A stretch of 64,000 nucleotides of DNA from Ursus arctos (lineage: Eukaryota > Chordata > Mammalia > Carnivora > Ursidae): positions 40,498,475 to 40,562,474 of the forward strand of contig NW_026622808.1 in assembly GCF_023065955.2 (NCBI RefSeq). The letters run 5' to 3'. Below, in pieces: positions 1 through 10,424 of this stretch. A program made the position numbers and the translations under genes. The number at the start of each line of letters is the position of its first letter. The first letter of the stretch is position 1. Under the pieces are notes generated by a model, which had not been told where the DNA came from, did no database searches, and saw nothing but the letters and a program-made list of their open reading frames with translations.

Positions 1-498
1 CCCTGTCAGGTCATCTGTGACCCTGGCCCACTGTCTTTACCTGTCTCTCTCTCTCCTCCCCAGGGCTCCATTTCTCTACCTGTTGGATGAGATAGCCTCT
101 GGGGAGGTCAGCTCAGTGTTGCCAACTCTGACTTGCTGTTTGGCTAGCCACTTCCTCAATGGGACTTCTGGTTGAGTCTGAGCATTGTGCAAACTCAGAG
201 CACAAACATTATGGGCAGTGCCTCTTTATCTTTTTGGATTCATGATTCCACTTGGGAATCTAATCTAATGTAAAACTATAATTCTCTTCCCAGCAAAATC
301 TATGTATATCCAACATTTGACCCACAATATCAGGAGATCCTAGAACCTTCCCCCAATGCCCATGGATCTTAGATTAAAAATCCCTGGGGTAGGGCAACAA
401 TACACTTGCAATTTGGAGATAGAAGCACAGGAAACTGGGTTCAGAAATGCAATGCATGCATAAAGTATGGACAGCGTTTCGCAAAACCCCCCATTGCG
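1..498. other. Intergenic sequence, no gene seen
   Basis: I see no coding exon here. Positions 60-130 weakly resemble the 3' half of a MIR (a CCATTTCTCTACCTGTTGGATG-like stretch followed by TCTGGGGAGGTCA), but the match is too degraded to call. The rest is unassigned single-copy-looking sequence that runs up to an LTR. Confidence 0.5.
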
Positions 499-1043
499 GT
501 AGGCAGTTATTGGATGGCCCCCAATGATCCTTGCTTCCTGGTACTCATGCTCTTATGTAATCGCCTCTGCTTGAGTATGATCTGGACCCAATGGCTTGCT
601 TCTGATGCACAGAATTTGATGAGAGTGAAGAGATGTCACTTCGGAGATCAGGTTATAAAAAGACTGTGGCTTCCCTCTTGCTGACCTTCTCTCACTTGCT
701 CTCTCTAATGGACGCTGGTTGCTGTGCTGTGAGCTGCCCTGTGGAGACACCCATGTTGTGAAGAACCAGCCAACGGTCTGTGAAGAACTGAGGCCCTCAG
801 CCAATGGCTCATGAGGAACTAAATCCTGGCAACAGTCATGGGAATGAGCTTGGAACCAGGTCCTCCCTCAGTCCAATCATAAGATGAGGTAGTTCCAGCT
901 GATACCCAGGTTGCAATGTTGTGGGAGACCTTGAGGCAGGGGCCCTTAGCTAAGCCATGCCTGGATTCCCAACCACAGGAATGCTTATGTTCTTAAGCTA
1001 CCAAGTTTTGGGGGTAATTTGTTACACAGGAACAGATAATGCA
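499..1043 (+). mobile_element. MLT1-type MaLR solo LTR
   Basis: The 3' end reads like the MLT1 LTR terminus: a TTCTTAAGCTACCAAGTTTTGG stretch, then GTAATTTGTTACACAGGAACAGATAAT. Upstream there are the TATAAAAAG-like box near 654 and the ACCAG/AAGAACTGAGGCCC-type internal text usual for MaLR LTRs. It is a non-autonomous, long-dead ERVL-MaLR LTR. The 5' boundary is approximate and the subfamily is not resolved. The 92-codon open frame at 406-684 crosses its start and is not a gene. Confidence 0.75.
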
Positions 1044-1722
1044 TACAGTCATAGTCTAACGCCAGGGGCAAAATATGACACAAAAGCCCAGGAAGCCCCT
1101 GAGAGGGGCACTCAGTGGACTCAGTGTCCTTAAGAAGCATGAAGGCAGCATCTGCTGTGGGATCCCAGGCTGGGGGCTGCAGGTGACCTTAATTCCACAG
1201 GTGTCTGATGCCACCCAAGGCCACTGGCAGTGCTAGACCTCTCCTGGTATCTGAGACCCACTGGCTTTTCCATCTTGGGATCTGGCTCTTTCTTATGGCC
1301 AAACACAATAGGAAAATAAAGTTGATTTGCTCTCCTTATTATGAGTGATGAAGTGGTCATCAATTCATCTCTCTGGGGCAGATGTTCTTTTGCCACAGGG
1401 TGACCTTTGCTCAACTCGTAGATAAGACATTATTTTTTTTTGGCTCCCCATGGGAGTCATGTCACAAGGAGTCAAGAGGCTGTAGTCTGGACAAATGGCT
1501 TTGGGTAACCTGGTGGCCGTGATGAAGGGCAGGTCATCCAGAGGTTGGGCATGCCAAGCTAGGTAACCATCAGAGTACAAATCATGCCAGCCAAAAGACA
1601 TAACATCAGCCACCATAAAGCATGGAAGCTACCAGTAAGGCTCGCACAGGGTGGAGGTGGGCTGGAAAGGGGAAGGCTTGCCCAAGGACGATAGCACAGG
1701 TAGGCTAAAGCCTCAACTAATT
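1044..1722. other. Unassigned sequence after the MLT1 LTR, possibly MaLR internal
   Basis: This stretch directly follows the LTR and resumes beyond the SINE insertion at 1723-1926, to about 2130. It has the mixed, moderately GC-rich look of decayed MaLR internal sequence, but I cannot identify a gag-like reading frame. Open frames of 80-95 codons on the minus strand (1130-1414, 1365-1616) match nothing I know. The MaLR assignment is an inference from position only. Confidence 0.3.
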
Positions 1723-1926
1723 TTTATTTATTTATTTTTTAAAGATTTTATTTTTATTTATTTGACAGAGAGAGACAGCCAGCGAGAGAGGGAACACAAG
1801 CAGGGGGAGTGGGAGAGGAAGAAGCAGGCTCATAGCAGAGGAGCCTGATGTGGGGCTCGATCCCGGAACGCCAGGATCACGCCCTGAGCCGAAGGCAGAC
1901 GCTTAACTGCTGTGCCACCCAGGCGC
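1723..1926 (-). mobile_element. tRNA-Lys-derived SINEC, young subfamily
   Basis: In minus orientation it starts at the tail (TTTTTTAAAGATTTTATTT) and ends with the tRNA head complement (CCACCCAGGCGCCC). It carries the young-subfamily signature GACAGCCAGCGAGAGAGGGA. Target-site duplications CCTCAACTAATT occur at 1711-1722 and 1927-1938. Like all SINEs it has no protein of its own, and its open frames (for example 1651-1848 +) are incidental. Confidence 0.95.
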
Positions 1927-2407
1927 CCCTCAACTAATTCTTAAAACTTTCTGGCCCTGGGAGATCGTGCACTGATAGGAAGGAAGTCCTCTTCCACCTC
2001 ATCTGCTGGATGTTGTCCTGTGAGCAGTAAGAAGGGCTAGCTGCAGGGAGACTGGTAAAGTGGGCCAAGACACTGGGTACCTTCCTCTTGTATCTTCCAG
2101 GGTTGCTGCATTTCAACAGGGGACTCTTAGGGGTAGGAACAAAATTAAGATGGAAGGGAAATGAGCTGTTAAAGTTGTTCTCTATTCATGTGTCTCTACT
2201 CTTGGTTCCAGAAATTCCTGTCCCTCAGAGTTGCCCATGTATCAGCTAGGAGAAATGGAAGGATCAGTTAGGACTTCTATTGTGCCCCATGCAAAGAAAC
2301 CTGATCATGGTGCTTAACTCAATGGAATAGAGGTTCTGAACCTTTTTTTTGGGCCATGACCTTCTTAGGCAGTCAGGGGAGTCCTATGGAAGAATGTTTT
2401 CCACATA
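1927..2407. other. Unassigned intergenic sequence
   Basis: No coding exon or recognisable repeat. A 60-codon minus-strand open frame at 1934-2116 has no recognisable similarity. The segment may continue the region interrupted by the SINE at 1723-1926. Confidence 0.4.
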
Positions 2408-2409
2408 CA

Positions 2410-2460
2410 TAAAATAAAATAAAATAAAATAAAATAAAATAAAATAAAATAAAATAAAAA
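2410..2460. repeat. (AAAAT)n microsatellite
   Basis: Ten near-perfect AAAAT pentamer units. This is a simple tandem repeat, probably length-polymorphic. It is not attached to a clear SINE or LINE tail. Confidence 0.95.
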
Positions 2461-2563
2461 GTGAAAGTAAGACAGTGAAGGAAGCCAATTATATTGAAAT
2501 AGTTATCAAAATAATTTTCAAAATCCAAATTTGGGATATAGTGACATATGTATTTTTATTCCT

Positions 2564-2755
2564 TTATTTATTTTTAAGATTTTATTTATTTATTTGAGAG
2601 AGAGGTTGAGCACAAGTGGGGTTGGGGGGGCAGACGGAGAGGGACAAGCAGACTCCCCGCTGAGCAAGGAGCCTGATGTGGGGCTTGATCTCAGGACCTG
2701 AGATCATGACCCGAGCTGAAGGCAGACGCTTAACTGACTGAGCCATTCTGACGCC
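2564..2755 (-). mobile_element. SINEC (older subfamily), first of two side by side
   Basis: Minus orientation: tail TTTTTAAGATTTTATTTATT at the left; B-box region (GGGGCTTGATCTCAGGACC) and head complement (GACTGAGCCATTCTGACGCC) at the right. The head is mutated compared with the usual CACCCAGGCGCC, and the young-subfamily signature is absent. It is followed after about 14 bp by a second copy in the same orientation. Confidence 0.9.
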
Positions 2756-2769
2756 TCATTTATTGATTT

Positions 2770-2959
2770 CTTTTTAAAGATTTATTTATTTATTTGAGAG
2801 AGAGAGAGCAGGGAGAGAGGCAGAGGGAGAGAATCATCAAGCAGACTTCCTGCTGAGTGGGGAGCCCCACTCAGTGCTCCATCTCATGACACATGAGATC
2901 ACAACCTGAGCCAAAACCAAGAGTTGGACATTCAACTGACTGAGCCATCCAGGAGCCTC
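2770..2959 (-). mobile_element. SINEC (older subfamily), second of two side by side
   Basis: Minus orientation: tail TTTTTAAAGATTTATTTATT, then GCAGGGAGAGAGGCAGAGGG, ending with ACTGAGCCATCCAGGAGCC. It is clearly diverged from the neighbour at 2564-2755, so the pair reflects two separate insertions, probably the second into the A/T-rich flank of the first, and not a recent duplication. Confidence 0.9.
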
Positions 2960-3812
2960 CATGTGCTTTTAAATTATACATTAAATAACTTAAACAAACC
3001 ACCAGAATTTCAAAATAGGGATAAGTAAAATGATAAAGCAGAGTAAAGGCAACAATTGTAATGTTAAATGGAAACGACTGTGATTCTTATTGACAAAGTC
3101 TGAGGCATTGTTGATACTATTCTGGTCTGTGGCCCACATTCATAATGGGAGGGAATGCAAAATGTTAAGTTCTTTGTAAAAAAGATGTAACATTTCCCCC
3201 ACAAGTAAATGAAACCCTGAATTCTTTCTCAATATGATTTGGGATCTGTAGATCCAGAAAAAAAAAAACAAACAACAAAAACCAACCTTATTCTTCTCAT
3301 GGGGAATATGCTCTAGAGGTCACGGTCCAGGGCTGGTATAGCTGCTCAAGGAAGAATCAAGGGTTCAGACTTCCTCTTTCTTGTTCTGATATGCTTAACA
3401 TGTGACTTTTGTCCTCATGGCTACAAAATGGCTGTGGCAGCTCCAGGCATTGCTACTGCATTTCAGTTAGGAACAAGAGGGAAGAGGAAGAGGAAAAAGG
3501 TATGTGCTAGCTGAATTTATCCATTGTTACCAGAAAAACAACTTTCCTGGAAGCCCCATTCTTTATTTCAGTTGACAGAGCTGGTGACTTGGCCATCTCC
3601 ACCTACATGGGAATCTGGGGAGGGGGTATTCTAACTGGGTACGCTGCTGCCCAAACTAGGGTCGTATTAGCAAGACAAAGGGGAGGGGATATCGGGTAGC
3701 TCAACCAACATTGGCTATGACTGTTGTCTGACTTCTTGACAAGTTCTCTCCTCATAAGCTTCTGATTTCCAGCATTCCCATTTGGATTACCTATGGAGGG
3801 ATTGAGGTTGGC
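2960..3812. other. Unassigned intergenic sequence
   Basis: Holds a short A-rich tract near 3259-3285 and otherwise unassigned sequence. The longest open frame (3603-3821 minus, 72 codons) has no recognisable similarity and no splice context. No gene is supported. Confidence 0.4.
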
Positions 3813-3950
3813 CTCATTCATTCATTTATTCATTCATACATTCAGTCGCTGCTTATTGAAGGTCTGGTTAGGCACTGAATCAACTATGTTGAACCAAAGA
3901 AGCATGATCTGGAATTCTCTTGGAGAGAGATGATAGAAAATGTGTTGGGA
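3813..3950 (-). repeat. L2/MIR 3'-end fragment, antisense
   Basis: ATTCATTCATTTATTCATTC followed by GCTTATTGAAGGTCTGGTTAGGCACTGAAT is the reverse complement of the shared L2/MIR 3' tail (GGCACATAGTAGG...CAATAAATG). It is short and decayed. Confidence 0.6.
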
Positions 3951-4718
3951 TTATAAATCCGCAAATGCCATACCCAGATGGTGAAAAAACGCAGCTTCTT
4001 TATTTCCCATAACCCATCCGGTCTCCCTCCTAACCTCCTGCTGCTGGCAAGGGACCCAGCTTAAAGGAGCCAATTAATAATATCTCTTACAGTTTCAACT
4101 GTCTCTTTTCAGTTTAAATATCCAGTTTGTTCGAAGTTCACCTTCCTCTGACAAGAACCCCCGTGGGTCCCACCCCAGAGCACGCGGACACAGTGGGGGC
4201 CTGCCATATGTCCCCCAAAAAGGTGGGAGGCCTGGGAGGCCAGACTCCTGCCCCGCTTGGCCTTCTAGTGTGCACCGGGCATCCACCTGCTGCCTCGAGT
4301 GCCCGCGGACGGTGCAGACGAGCCTGGGAGCCGATCCCGCCCAGAGTGCTGAACGTGATGCGGCCGTCTCCTGCCATCACCTGCCTAAGGCACCTCCTAG
4401 TCTGGGGGCCTCGGCTCAGAGGGCAAAGCCCCACCCCAGTCTGTCAACTGTTCCCTCTGCCACTCCTCAGTCGCCTGCCCCGGCAGGCGTGAGCACTCCA
4501 CTGCTTTCCCCTGCATCTCCTTTCTCCCTCAGCTGGCAATGTGCGAGTACGCTGATCCCCTCCACGGCCTGCTCCTGGTATGGGAAGGAAGATCGTATTA
4601 GTCAGAAATATTGGCCTCTTCCCTCTGCAGAGCCTCGCCCACAGGCTCAGATCAGTTTTTGCATTCTCAGTGAGATGAAGATGCTGAAACCCAGGATCTA
4701 GGGAGCGGGATTTAGACG
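3951..4718. other. Unassigned sequence with a GC-rich patch (about 4130-4500)
   Basis: Between about 4130 and 4500 the base composition rises and CpGs become more frequent (CACGCGG, CCCGCGGACGG, GATGCGGCCG). Long open frames result on both strands: 121 codons at 4127-4492 (+), 143 at 4270-4701 (+) and 98 at 4138-4434 (-). They overlap each other, are low-complexity and Pro/Arg-rich, and are typical of chance frames in GC-rich DNA. I see no splice sites, start context or homology to support a gene. Confidence 0.4.
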
Positions 4719-4728
4719 TGTGTGTGTG

Positions 4729-4771
<43 letters not shown>

Positions 4772-4804
4772 TGTGTTTATGTGTTTGTGTGTATGTGTGT
4801 GTGC
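4719..4804. repeat. (TG)n microsatellite
   Basis: A long TG/CA dinucleotide run with a few TA and TT interruptions. It explains the Cys/Val-rich and His/Thr-rich open frames at 4720-4902 (+) and 4698-4934 (-). It is likely to be polymorphic. Confidence 0.97.
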
Positions 4805-5841
4805 ATTGGTGGGAGGAAGTGGGAATGGGGATTAAAAGACATTCCTTTGCTGTTTGCCATCTATCATCCTTATTACTCAAAGAATTAATGTTTAGAAACT
4901 GAATTTTTTTATGGGCGTGCTGGACACGGCACAATTGCTTCTAATAGAAATTCAATCAATCTATAAACATGGAGGCAGGGCAATGTTTTGATTAATTCTC
5001 CGGTTAACCAAGGATTAACTTGCATTCCTGCTTTGCTCCAGAATTGTAATGCACAATCCTTATAGAACGTTTGAATGCCCCCCCTTCCCTCTGTCTCTGT
5101 TGCCAGTTGCTAGTGGGGAAGTCTGAAGTCACTGTCCTGTAGGGGGACCGACGAAGCTGGGAATGCCTCAGGGCCGCTGCTCCCAGCCTGGCTTGGAAAA
5201 GCTGCTTTCTCGACTCCTTCCTGGATTGAAACTTATTTTGCCACGGGCCTCTTTATCCCGAGTTAGGGAGACAAGATTAGGTTCCCAGCTAGTAGAGGTC
5301 TAGCACATCTGGGCCTTAGGAGGCTGTCAGCTTCGAGCGGATGGGGGCAGCATCTCGCTGGGGTGCCGGCTTCAGCACCTGCCTGGCACGCAAGAGATGC
5401 TTTATACTATCATTTAAATGAACAAATGAGTCTTGTTAGCACACAGTTCACGCCGCAGGCATGGAAGGTCTTGTGCTCCACCCAGATTTTTCGCTGTGAT
5501 CCTTCAGGCATCCCTGCGTACAATAGCTCTGTCCGAAAAAATGGAATCTCACCTGGTCGGGGCTGGCCTGAGGAACCTGTTTGCACCCAGTCCTCTTTCC
5601 CCCATGACATTCCCGGGAAGATCATGTCTTCCCAGAAGAGCTGGAACTTACTGCTTGGCTTTTCTTTCCCCAGAGAATCAGCTCAGGCTCCCCTGTGTCG
5701 TGCCTTCTGGGTATAAGGATGTGAACCACAGTGGTCAGGACTGTGGGCTCTGGAGGCAGACAGAGCTGCCCGACGTCCATATCCCAGTAGAGAGGCCGCC
5801 TGGAACGCTTCCCCTTCATCACTACATGTAAGCCACTCTGG
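4805..5841. other. Unassigned intergenic sequence
   Basis: No exon or clear repeat is recognised. Open frames of 117-132 codons (5363-5716, 5433-5831 +) overlap one another in different frames and match nothing I know. The moderate GC content explains their length. Confidence 0.4.
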
Positions 5842-6225
5842 CCTTCTCTCTGCCCTCGAGCATGCCAAGTAAAGCCCTCTCTCCAGACCTCTGCACCAGC
5901 TGTTCCTTCTACCCAGAAACTACTTTCCAGAGCGGCCCACTCCTCAGCATTCAAACCTCTGGTCAAATGTCTCCTTGGAGGGGCTTTCTTGCCAATGCCC
6001 TCTCAAGAAAGGCCTCCTTACCTTGTAATCAGTTCCCTGCTTTATTCTCTTCCAGTACCTTCCAGTCTGGGCTGTGGTCCATATGTTTATGTGGATTCCC
6101 CCAGCAGAATGTCAGCGTTATGAGGACAGGGGCTTTGACTGTCTTGTTCCCTGCTGACCCCCCAGTGCTCAGAACAGGGCCTGGTACAAAGCACACATTG
6201 GGAACCTATTTGTTGCCATGAACGG
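5842..6225 (+). mobile_element. L2 LINE 3' fragment
   Basis: Sense L2 text can be followed in order: CCTCTGCACCAGCTGTTCC, then CCAGAAACTACTTTCC, then CAAACCTCTGGTCAAATGTC, then CCTTGGAGGGGCTTTC, then TGTCAGCGTTATGAGGACAG, then GTGCTCAGAACAGGGCCTGG. This is the 3' untranslated end of the element. The open frame at 5862-6221 is incidental. Confidence 0.85.
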
Positions 6226-6372
6226 AGGGATGAATCAGGTTGTTTAAGCTTGTCCAGACTCGCTTTCCTCATCCATCCAATGGCTATAAAAACAGCTTAG
6301 AGGTTGTCATGAAGATTAGTTGAGATCACGTGTGGAAGCGATGGCCTTCGTATGAGCTCTTAATACAGGACA
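6226..6372 (+). repeat. MIR SINE fragment
   Basis: The core resembles MIR: CTTTCCTCATCCATCCAATG, then an AACAGCTTAGAGGTTGTCATGAAG-like stretch, then GATTAGTTGAGATCACGTG. It abuts the L2 fragment. Confidence 0.65.
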
Positions 6373-6399
6373 GTGAATTTGAAGGCTTCCTTGGCTACC

Positions 6400-6735
6400 G
6401 AATATGTCCTGGGATCCGAGGATCGGTGAGGTAACTCCAGATCTTATTAACTGCTCCAACTTTTAACTCTGCTGTGTGGACAGGTAGAAGAAATATCCTT
6501 GCAAACAATGAAATTGCTTAAAGGACAGTGCAGCCACTTGCACATTATTGTTATTTCGAAGCTGTGTCTGAGGCGTTTGGGAACAATCTCCTTGAAGGCA
6601 TTCCTCCAGCTAGGCATTACAGCTCAGACTATAATTTCACTGTAAATGTGTCTTTCCTCTTTAAGCAGAGGGTCATTAAGTTTAATAGTGTCAAAGTGCT
6701 CTCTGTGTTACATGCAACTTAATTAGCACGCACGG
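6400..6735. other. AT-rich repeat-poor block
   Basis: No repeat family recognised. Contains TTAATTAGC at 6719-6727 and several TTTAAAT-like stretches. This is the look of a candidate conserved non-coding element, but conservation cannot be judged from one sequence. Confidence 0.3.
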
Positions 6736-6939
6736 TGATATTAAACAGCCCATTCACACTGAGAAATATATTTATACTTCTTTTTCCTTGGCTTATACTG
6801 ATTTATCCCGCAGCACACCGTAAAGGTAAATTACAAAGGAGTAATTATTTGCTCCTAAAAGAAAGAAAGAAATTGAGATGTGAATGGCCACATGCTTGGC
6901 TGGGATGGAGAACTCAGGGGGTTCTGGGTGGGGAGGAAA

Positions 6940-7184
6940 GCTTGGTGGAAATCTCATTTCCTCAAGAAAGCTTTCCTCGGATCCCAGGCTGGGTTAGGTC
7001 TCCTAGTTTTCTCTTCCAGAACCCTTCTTCCTTCAACACATGCCACCCATATGTTTCTCTGTTTATCATCTGTCTACCACTCTAAATGTGAGTTCCAAGA
7101 TGGCGGAAGCATGATTGTCTCAGTCATTACTATAATCCCATCCCTAACACCGTGTCTGGTGGATACAAGGCGTTCAATAACTAT
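6940..7184 (+). mobile_element. L2 LINE 3' fragment
   Basis: Sense L2: TCAAGAAAGCTTTCCTCGGA, then CAGGCTGGGTTAGGTCTCCT, then GAGTTCCAAGATGGCGGAAG, ending in CCGTGTCTGGTGGATACAAGG and CGTTCAATAACTAT. It abuts an L2 copy in the opposite orientation. Confidence 0.8.
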
Positions 7185-7640
7185 AAAAATCTGTCTCAAC
7201 AGATGTTTATTCAGTACCTTCTCTGGGCCAAGGATTTTGTAATTGTGTGTATGTGGGTTGGGGAGAGGGTTACAATGGTCACCAAAAATAGAGTTGCTGA
7301 CTTTATGGAGTTTACAATTCGGATGAGAAGACAGATACTAAATATTTAAAAATTACAACCGTGGTAAGGTATTTACTGCTATGTGTCTGTTTTGGCAGTT
7401 TGATCTAGTCAGGGAGCTCAGGAAAATTTTTCACAAAGAAGCAATGTTTAAGCTGAGATCTGAAGGATGTGTAGGTATTAACAAGCTGAAGAGGGGAGGC
7501 AACAAGCAACAGCAAAGGCCCTGGGGCAGAGGAACCCAGGAAGAAGCAAGAGAAATGTAAACCAGGTCAGTGTGGCTGGAGAGAGAAGGGTCAGTGGTCC
7601 AGATGAGTCTGAAGGGGGTGGGGGAGCTACACCACCCAGG
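7185..7640 (-). mobile_element. L2 LINE 3' fragment, antisense
   Basis: Reverse-complement L2 text: GATGTTTATTCAGTACCTTC, then TTTATGGAGTTTACAATTCG, then GCTGAGATCTGAAGGATGTG, then GCAAAGGCCCTGGGGCAGAG, then CAGTGTGGCTGGAGAGAGAA. With 6940-7184 it forms a head-to-head L2 pair, probably two separate ancient insertions. Confidence 0.85.
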
Positions 7641-8007
7641 ACTTTGATGCTGGTTCTCGTGGAATATTTGCTGTGTGGGTATTCCCTCTTGGGAGGGCCC
7701 AAGCCCTATGGAGAGGCCACATGTAGACACTCCAGTCAATAGTCCAGTTAAAGCTCAGCCTTCACATCACCCCAGTCCAGGCACCAGACCCATGCATGAA
7801 GCTTCCAGATGATTCTGGTTACCAGATGTCTAGTCACTTCTGCCCATTTTGACCTTTCCAGCTGAGGCCCTAGATGTCATGAAGTTGAGGTGAGCGACTT
7901 GGCTGATCCCTTTCTGAATTTCTGACCCATGCAATTCATGACCATGCCATCATGGTGGTGCTTTTACACCCCTTGGGCTTGGGTGGTTTGTTACATAGCA
8001 GCAGGTA
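7641..8007 (+). mobile_element. MLT1-type LTR, 3' part
   Basis: TTTCTGACCCATGCAATTCATG, GGTGGTTTGTTACATAGCAG and the preceding CCAGCTGAGGCCC match the 3' half of MLT1 LTRs. The 5' boundary is uncertain. Confidence 0.6.
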
Positions 8008-8279
8008 AGCAGAACACATGTCAAAGGAGACAGGATAGGCAATGTTGCCAAGGGCAGCAGGTAGCAGCTACAATCACCTGGACACCTAAGGTCAAACTGG
8101 AACTCAGAACCTTCTAGAACCTCATTCTGCTGGTGACAGGGTAGAAGACCTGAGACATGCCATCTTCCACTCAGCAGCTCGTCTCTCCCCTCTCGGGCGG
8201 GGCCAAGGCAGGAGAGGGAACCGAGTGGACAGGCCACTCTCTCAGAGTTCTTTTTTACCTTTCTTCCAGGTGTGAAAGT
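8008..8279. other. Unassigned intergenic sequence
   Basis: No exon or recognisable repeat. The overlapping short open frames on both strands have no support. Confidence 0.35.
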
Positions 8280-9240
8280 CACACACTGACTGTGATTATC
8301 TGCCCGAGTCCTAATTTAATTGTTATTTTGGGATCAATTGTCTTTGAAAGATCCCCCAGTTGATACACACTGCTGGTGTTTTGCCAAGAGAGAGAAACAG
8401 TCTCAGCTTGTACTGCGATTGGATTCGGCGTGAGCAAAATACAGCAGCTGCCTCCCAGCAGAGCCGTCTGTCCTGGAAATACCTGGGGGGCCTGATTCAA
8501 ATTCACTTTTCAAATCTGCACCGTGTCACTTTGGTAATGTGCAGCTGCGACGTCCGTTCATGACCACCTAAACAGGTCGCTGAAACCTCAAACGGTTTGC
8601 AGTCCCGGAAAAGTGTGCTGGTGAGCGACTTACCTTGATCACCCCAAACTAGCGATTATTCTGTTCACCCCAAATGGGGAAACAAAACCCAATGCTGAGC
8701 AAATGTTCATGGCTGTGGTCTTTAAAAAATGTTATGAATTAAATTGAAAATTGAAATTACTCAGCACAATAATAAATGCTTACTGAGTGTTGTTATTTTG
8801 CACATCAGGTGGTAAAACTGTAACTGTGAATAAATTGCTTATAGTAGGATTTTTCCCCCCTTTAATGCTGTAGTGGCAGATGGGCTGATAAATATGCAAC
8901 ACTTTGTACCGACATTTGCAATTTCAGAGGGGGAAAGGCTTTTCCCCCCTCTTCCACACAAACAAAATGCACAATCATCCAATATTGTACTTTTTAATGG
9001 AAAAACTCAACTCATGTAATGTAAATAGCACTCCACTTCCAACAATTTTACTAGTTTAGCAAGAGTTACAATGGGAAAGAACACATAAGCTGGTATTTAC
9101 GTTCTTTTTTGCAAGAGCATTCTCTTTCTGTACGGGAGAGTTTCTGACTTTGAATTTAGGGAGCATTCTTGTACCTTAATTGGCAGCTGGGGGGTATCCA
9201 TCAGTAAGCATTCGCCATATGGTCCCGTTTGCTTCTAGTT
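8280..9240. other. AT-rich repeat-poor block, candidate conserved non-coding sequence
   Basis: About 950 bp with no recognisable transposable element. It contains AATTAAATTG at about 8738, CACATCAGGTGG (an E-box-like CAGGTG) near 8801 and long pyrimidine runs. Repeat-poor AT-rich blocks of this kind in gene-poor DNA are often conserved non-coding elements. That is an inference from texture, not measured conservation. Confidence 0.3.
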
Positions 9241-9261
9241 GATAGGAGGCGGTGTGAGGGA

Positions 9262-9480
9262 TGGTCGGGAGCGGGCTGCGGCGTCAGGCAGGTCTCCGGC
9301 CCTCCTTAGCTGGGCGACCTTGGGCAGATCCCATTCACTCTCTGGTCCTCAGCTTTTGCATTTGCCCCTTGGGCTGTAAGCTCACACAGCCCCTCAGGGC
9401 TGGCGAGTGCCGAGGCTTCGATATTGCAGGGGGTGCCTGGCCCGTGGTCGATGCCTGTTCGCTTTCATTACGATGGAGGT
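9262..9480 (+). repeat. MIR SINE
   Basis: Sense MIR: GCTGGGCGACCTTGGGCAG at 9310, then TCTCTGGTCCTCAGCTTTTG, ending near GTGCCTGGCCCGTGGTCGATG. The order is conserved through the core. The 132-codon open frame at 9261-9659 runs through it and is not coding. Confidence 0.85.
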
Positions 9481-10424
9481 GGCTGAGAGATGGAGAGTTT
9501 GATAAAACCTTTGTTCTAAGGAAGGATGCTACAGTTAAAAATATCCTAGTAACTTTTCACGCGAGAGGCAGCCTGCTCAGGCACACTGTTCTGTTGGTGT
9601 TCTGGGGTGTCCAACACGGATATAGGGCAGACATTCGCTGGCTGGGCTCGGGGAAGTGAATACAGCCGCGAGCGCTTCGGTGTAGGATGCTGTGGTTAGT
9701 TCCCCTGAAAGGAGGGCTTCTTGTTGGGGGGAGGCCTGCGGGGCCTGCTCCAGCCCCGGCGCTCCGCCAACCTCTTCTGTTGGCCCGAAGGCAGTGAGAG
9801 TAAGGGGGAAGGGGAGGAGGGGGGTGCTGAGTAACTAGGAGTGTGGGGGGCAGCTGTGGTCAGCACCAGGACTCGGCCCCAGCAAGCAGCCCACTGAGCC
9901 GCTGTGTGGAGCTTGTCAGCTCTGCTGGGGCAGTCCCAGAAAGAGCTAGGCCACATTTTGATGGGGGTGGGAGGCGCAGAGGTTCTGCCATTATTATCCT
10001 GGAGGGAGTTCCCAAACCATTAAGCATTTGGGTTACGTTAACATCGATGACAAGTAATGCCAGTTGTCGCCTGGGAGGTACCAGCACTCTCAGAGGTCCA
10101 AATAATTGCTTTAAAGAGTCATCGCTTTCAGATTAAAACAAAGCCATCTATAGGTTTATCATAGACACAAGGGGGAACTTTTCTTTCTAAAATGTCCTCA
10201 ACTTCTTTCATTCGTAAGCAAGGGAGAGGAATAAAGGTGCCTTAGCTCTTCTTGAGAGCTGGGCAGGGCACCACTGTCTAGTGGCTCGCGTGGGGTCTGA
10301 TGATTTCAACACCATTTTAGCCCCTGAATTCACTGAGTATGACACATGATGTCTTCAGAGCAATAATTGTGTAGGGTAAATCCTTGGAGTTTTTCCAGAG
10401 ATGAGATTCTTGGCTCCAGCAGTG
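9481..10424. other. Unassigned intergenic sequence
   Basis: Mixed composition, with a purine-rich G-tract region near 9720-9860 (GGGGGGAGGCC, AAGGGGAGGAGGGGGG). No exon or clear repeat is identified. Open frames on both strands overlap and are unsupported. Confidence 0.4.

Noticed and set aside
40..75. Acceptor-like pyrimidine tract and AG (TCTCTCTCTCTCCTCCCCAG) on the plus strand at the left edge
   Set aside because: No open, recognisable exon with a donor follows, and the downstream text looks like a decayed MIR.
4127..4701. Open frames of 98-143 codons on both strands as a possible gene
   Set aside because: They overlap in several frames within a GC-rich patch, show no known similarity, and lack splice or start support.
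4698..4934. His/Thr-rich and Cys/Val-rich open frames
   Set aside because: Direct translation of the (TG)n/(CA)n microsatellite.
5363..6221. Several overlapping 114-132 codon frames
   Set aside because: Unsupported chance frames, partly inside an L2 fragment, with no recognisable protein.
8620..8640. Donor-like GGTAAGT on the minus strand
   Set aside because: It lies beyond the predicted transcript end, and no acceptor-bounded exon with recognisable coding content is attached.
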